DNA from: SIG653 sp045577455
GTDB lineage: Bacteria > Bacillota > Clostridia > Oscillospirales > CAG-382
Assembly: GCA_045577455.1 (NCBI GenBank)
Contig: JAZNIJ010000187.1
Location: forward strand, 1-16,425
Reading direction: 5' to 3'
DNA length: 16,425 bases
Numbering within the stretch: position 1 is the first letter of the stretch; every line of letters starts with the position of its first letter. The notes beneath the pieces were generated by a model, which saw only the letters and a list, made by a program, of their open reading frames with translations, was not told where the DNA came from and did not search any database. This document shows, one piece after another, positions 16,324-16,425 of the stretch. A program made the position numbers and the translations under genes.

Positions 16324-16425
16324 ATTTTGCTATCCATGTATCTGCATGAGTAATATCAGCACTAACTGAACATTCTTCTATTCGTGTGGTTTTGGTTATA
16401 TTTACATTATTTTTTATATTATTAT
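16229..16425 (-). CDS. Possible 3' end of the next upstream gene
   Basis: One minus-strand frame is open from the right window edge to a TAA at 16229-16231, overlapping the start of the WbuB-like gene by 95 bp in another frame. The part outside that gene reads like ordinary protein (TRIEECSVSADITHADTWIAKYE). The weak ribosome binding site of the WbuB-like gene fits coupling to an upstream gene. The long overlap argues against it, and I do not recognise the product. If it is not coding, the last 102 bases hold nothing else I can identify. Confidence 0.25.
   Translation of the reverse strand, partial: NNIKNNVNITKTTRIEECSVSADITHADTWIAKYEKTYSNSFSIFLSRAIPNKRYCNRVGKSWI

Overview
The window is a low-GC Firmicutes-type sequence, most likely from a gut Clostridia (Oscillospiraceae/Lachnospiraceae-like). 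This placement is inferred from the AT-rich sequence, the AGGAGG-type ribosome binding sites and the style of the large surface protein; no rRNA or other taxonomic marker is present. Almost all of it is one surface-polysaccharide (capsule/exopolysaccharide) gene cluster on the minus strand, read from right to left. The left 1.9 kb holds the 3' part of an unrelated convergent gene on the plus strand.

Layout in transcription order on the minus strand: a possible 3' end of a further gene at the right edge; a WbuB-like family-4 glycosyltransferase (15103-16323); a CapE/FnlA-type UDP-GlcNAc 4,6-dehydratase/epimerase gene broken by one in-frame TAG (14022-15059); three more GT4-type glycosyltransferases (12924-13979, 11733-12881, 10460-11671); a Wzy-type polymerase (9294-10463); a LicD-family phosphotransferase (8471-9322); a very large secreted protein of about 1581 residues with an N-terminal phosphodiester glycosidase (NAGPA-type) domain, beta-sandwich modules, a Cys-pair zinc-ribbon-like module and C-terminal cell-wall-binding-like tandem repeats (3657-8402); a strong hairpin (3603-3624); and a Wzx-type flippase (2221-3528). 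Gaps are 120 bp or less and two gene pairs overlap (4 bp and 29 bp), which fits a long operon whose promoter lies right of the window.

Taken together the genes describe a Wzx/Wzy-dependent polysaccharide. CapE with a WbuB-like transferase points to an N-acetyl-L-fucosamine-type sugar. LicD points to a phospho-substituent such as phosphocholine. The giant protein could act on, or bind to, phosphodiester-containing wall polymer. The initiating sugar-phosphate transferase, chain-length control proteins and CapF/CapG are not in the window. The broken capE gene raises the question of whether this locus still makes its original product.

The plus-strand gene at the left encodes a calcineurin-like metallophosphoesterase behind a beta-sandwich and coiled-coil segment, an architecture that recalls phage tail-associated or secreted modular enzymes. 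It ends in a 293-bp convergent intergenic region with a 15-bp TTCG-loop hairpin. No tRNA, rRNA, CRISPR array, transposase or integrase was seen.
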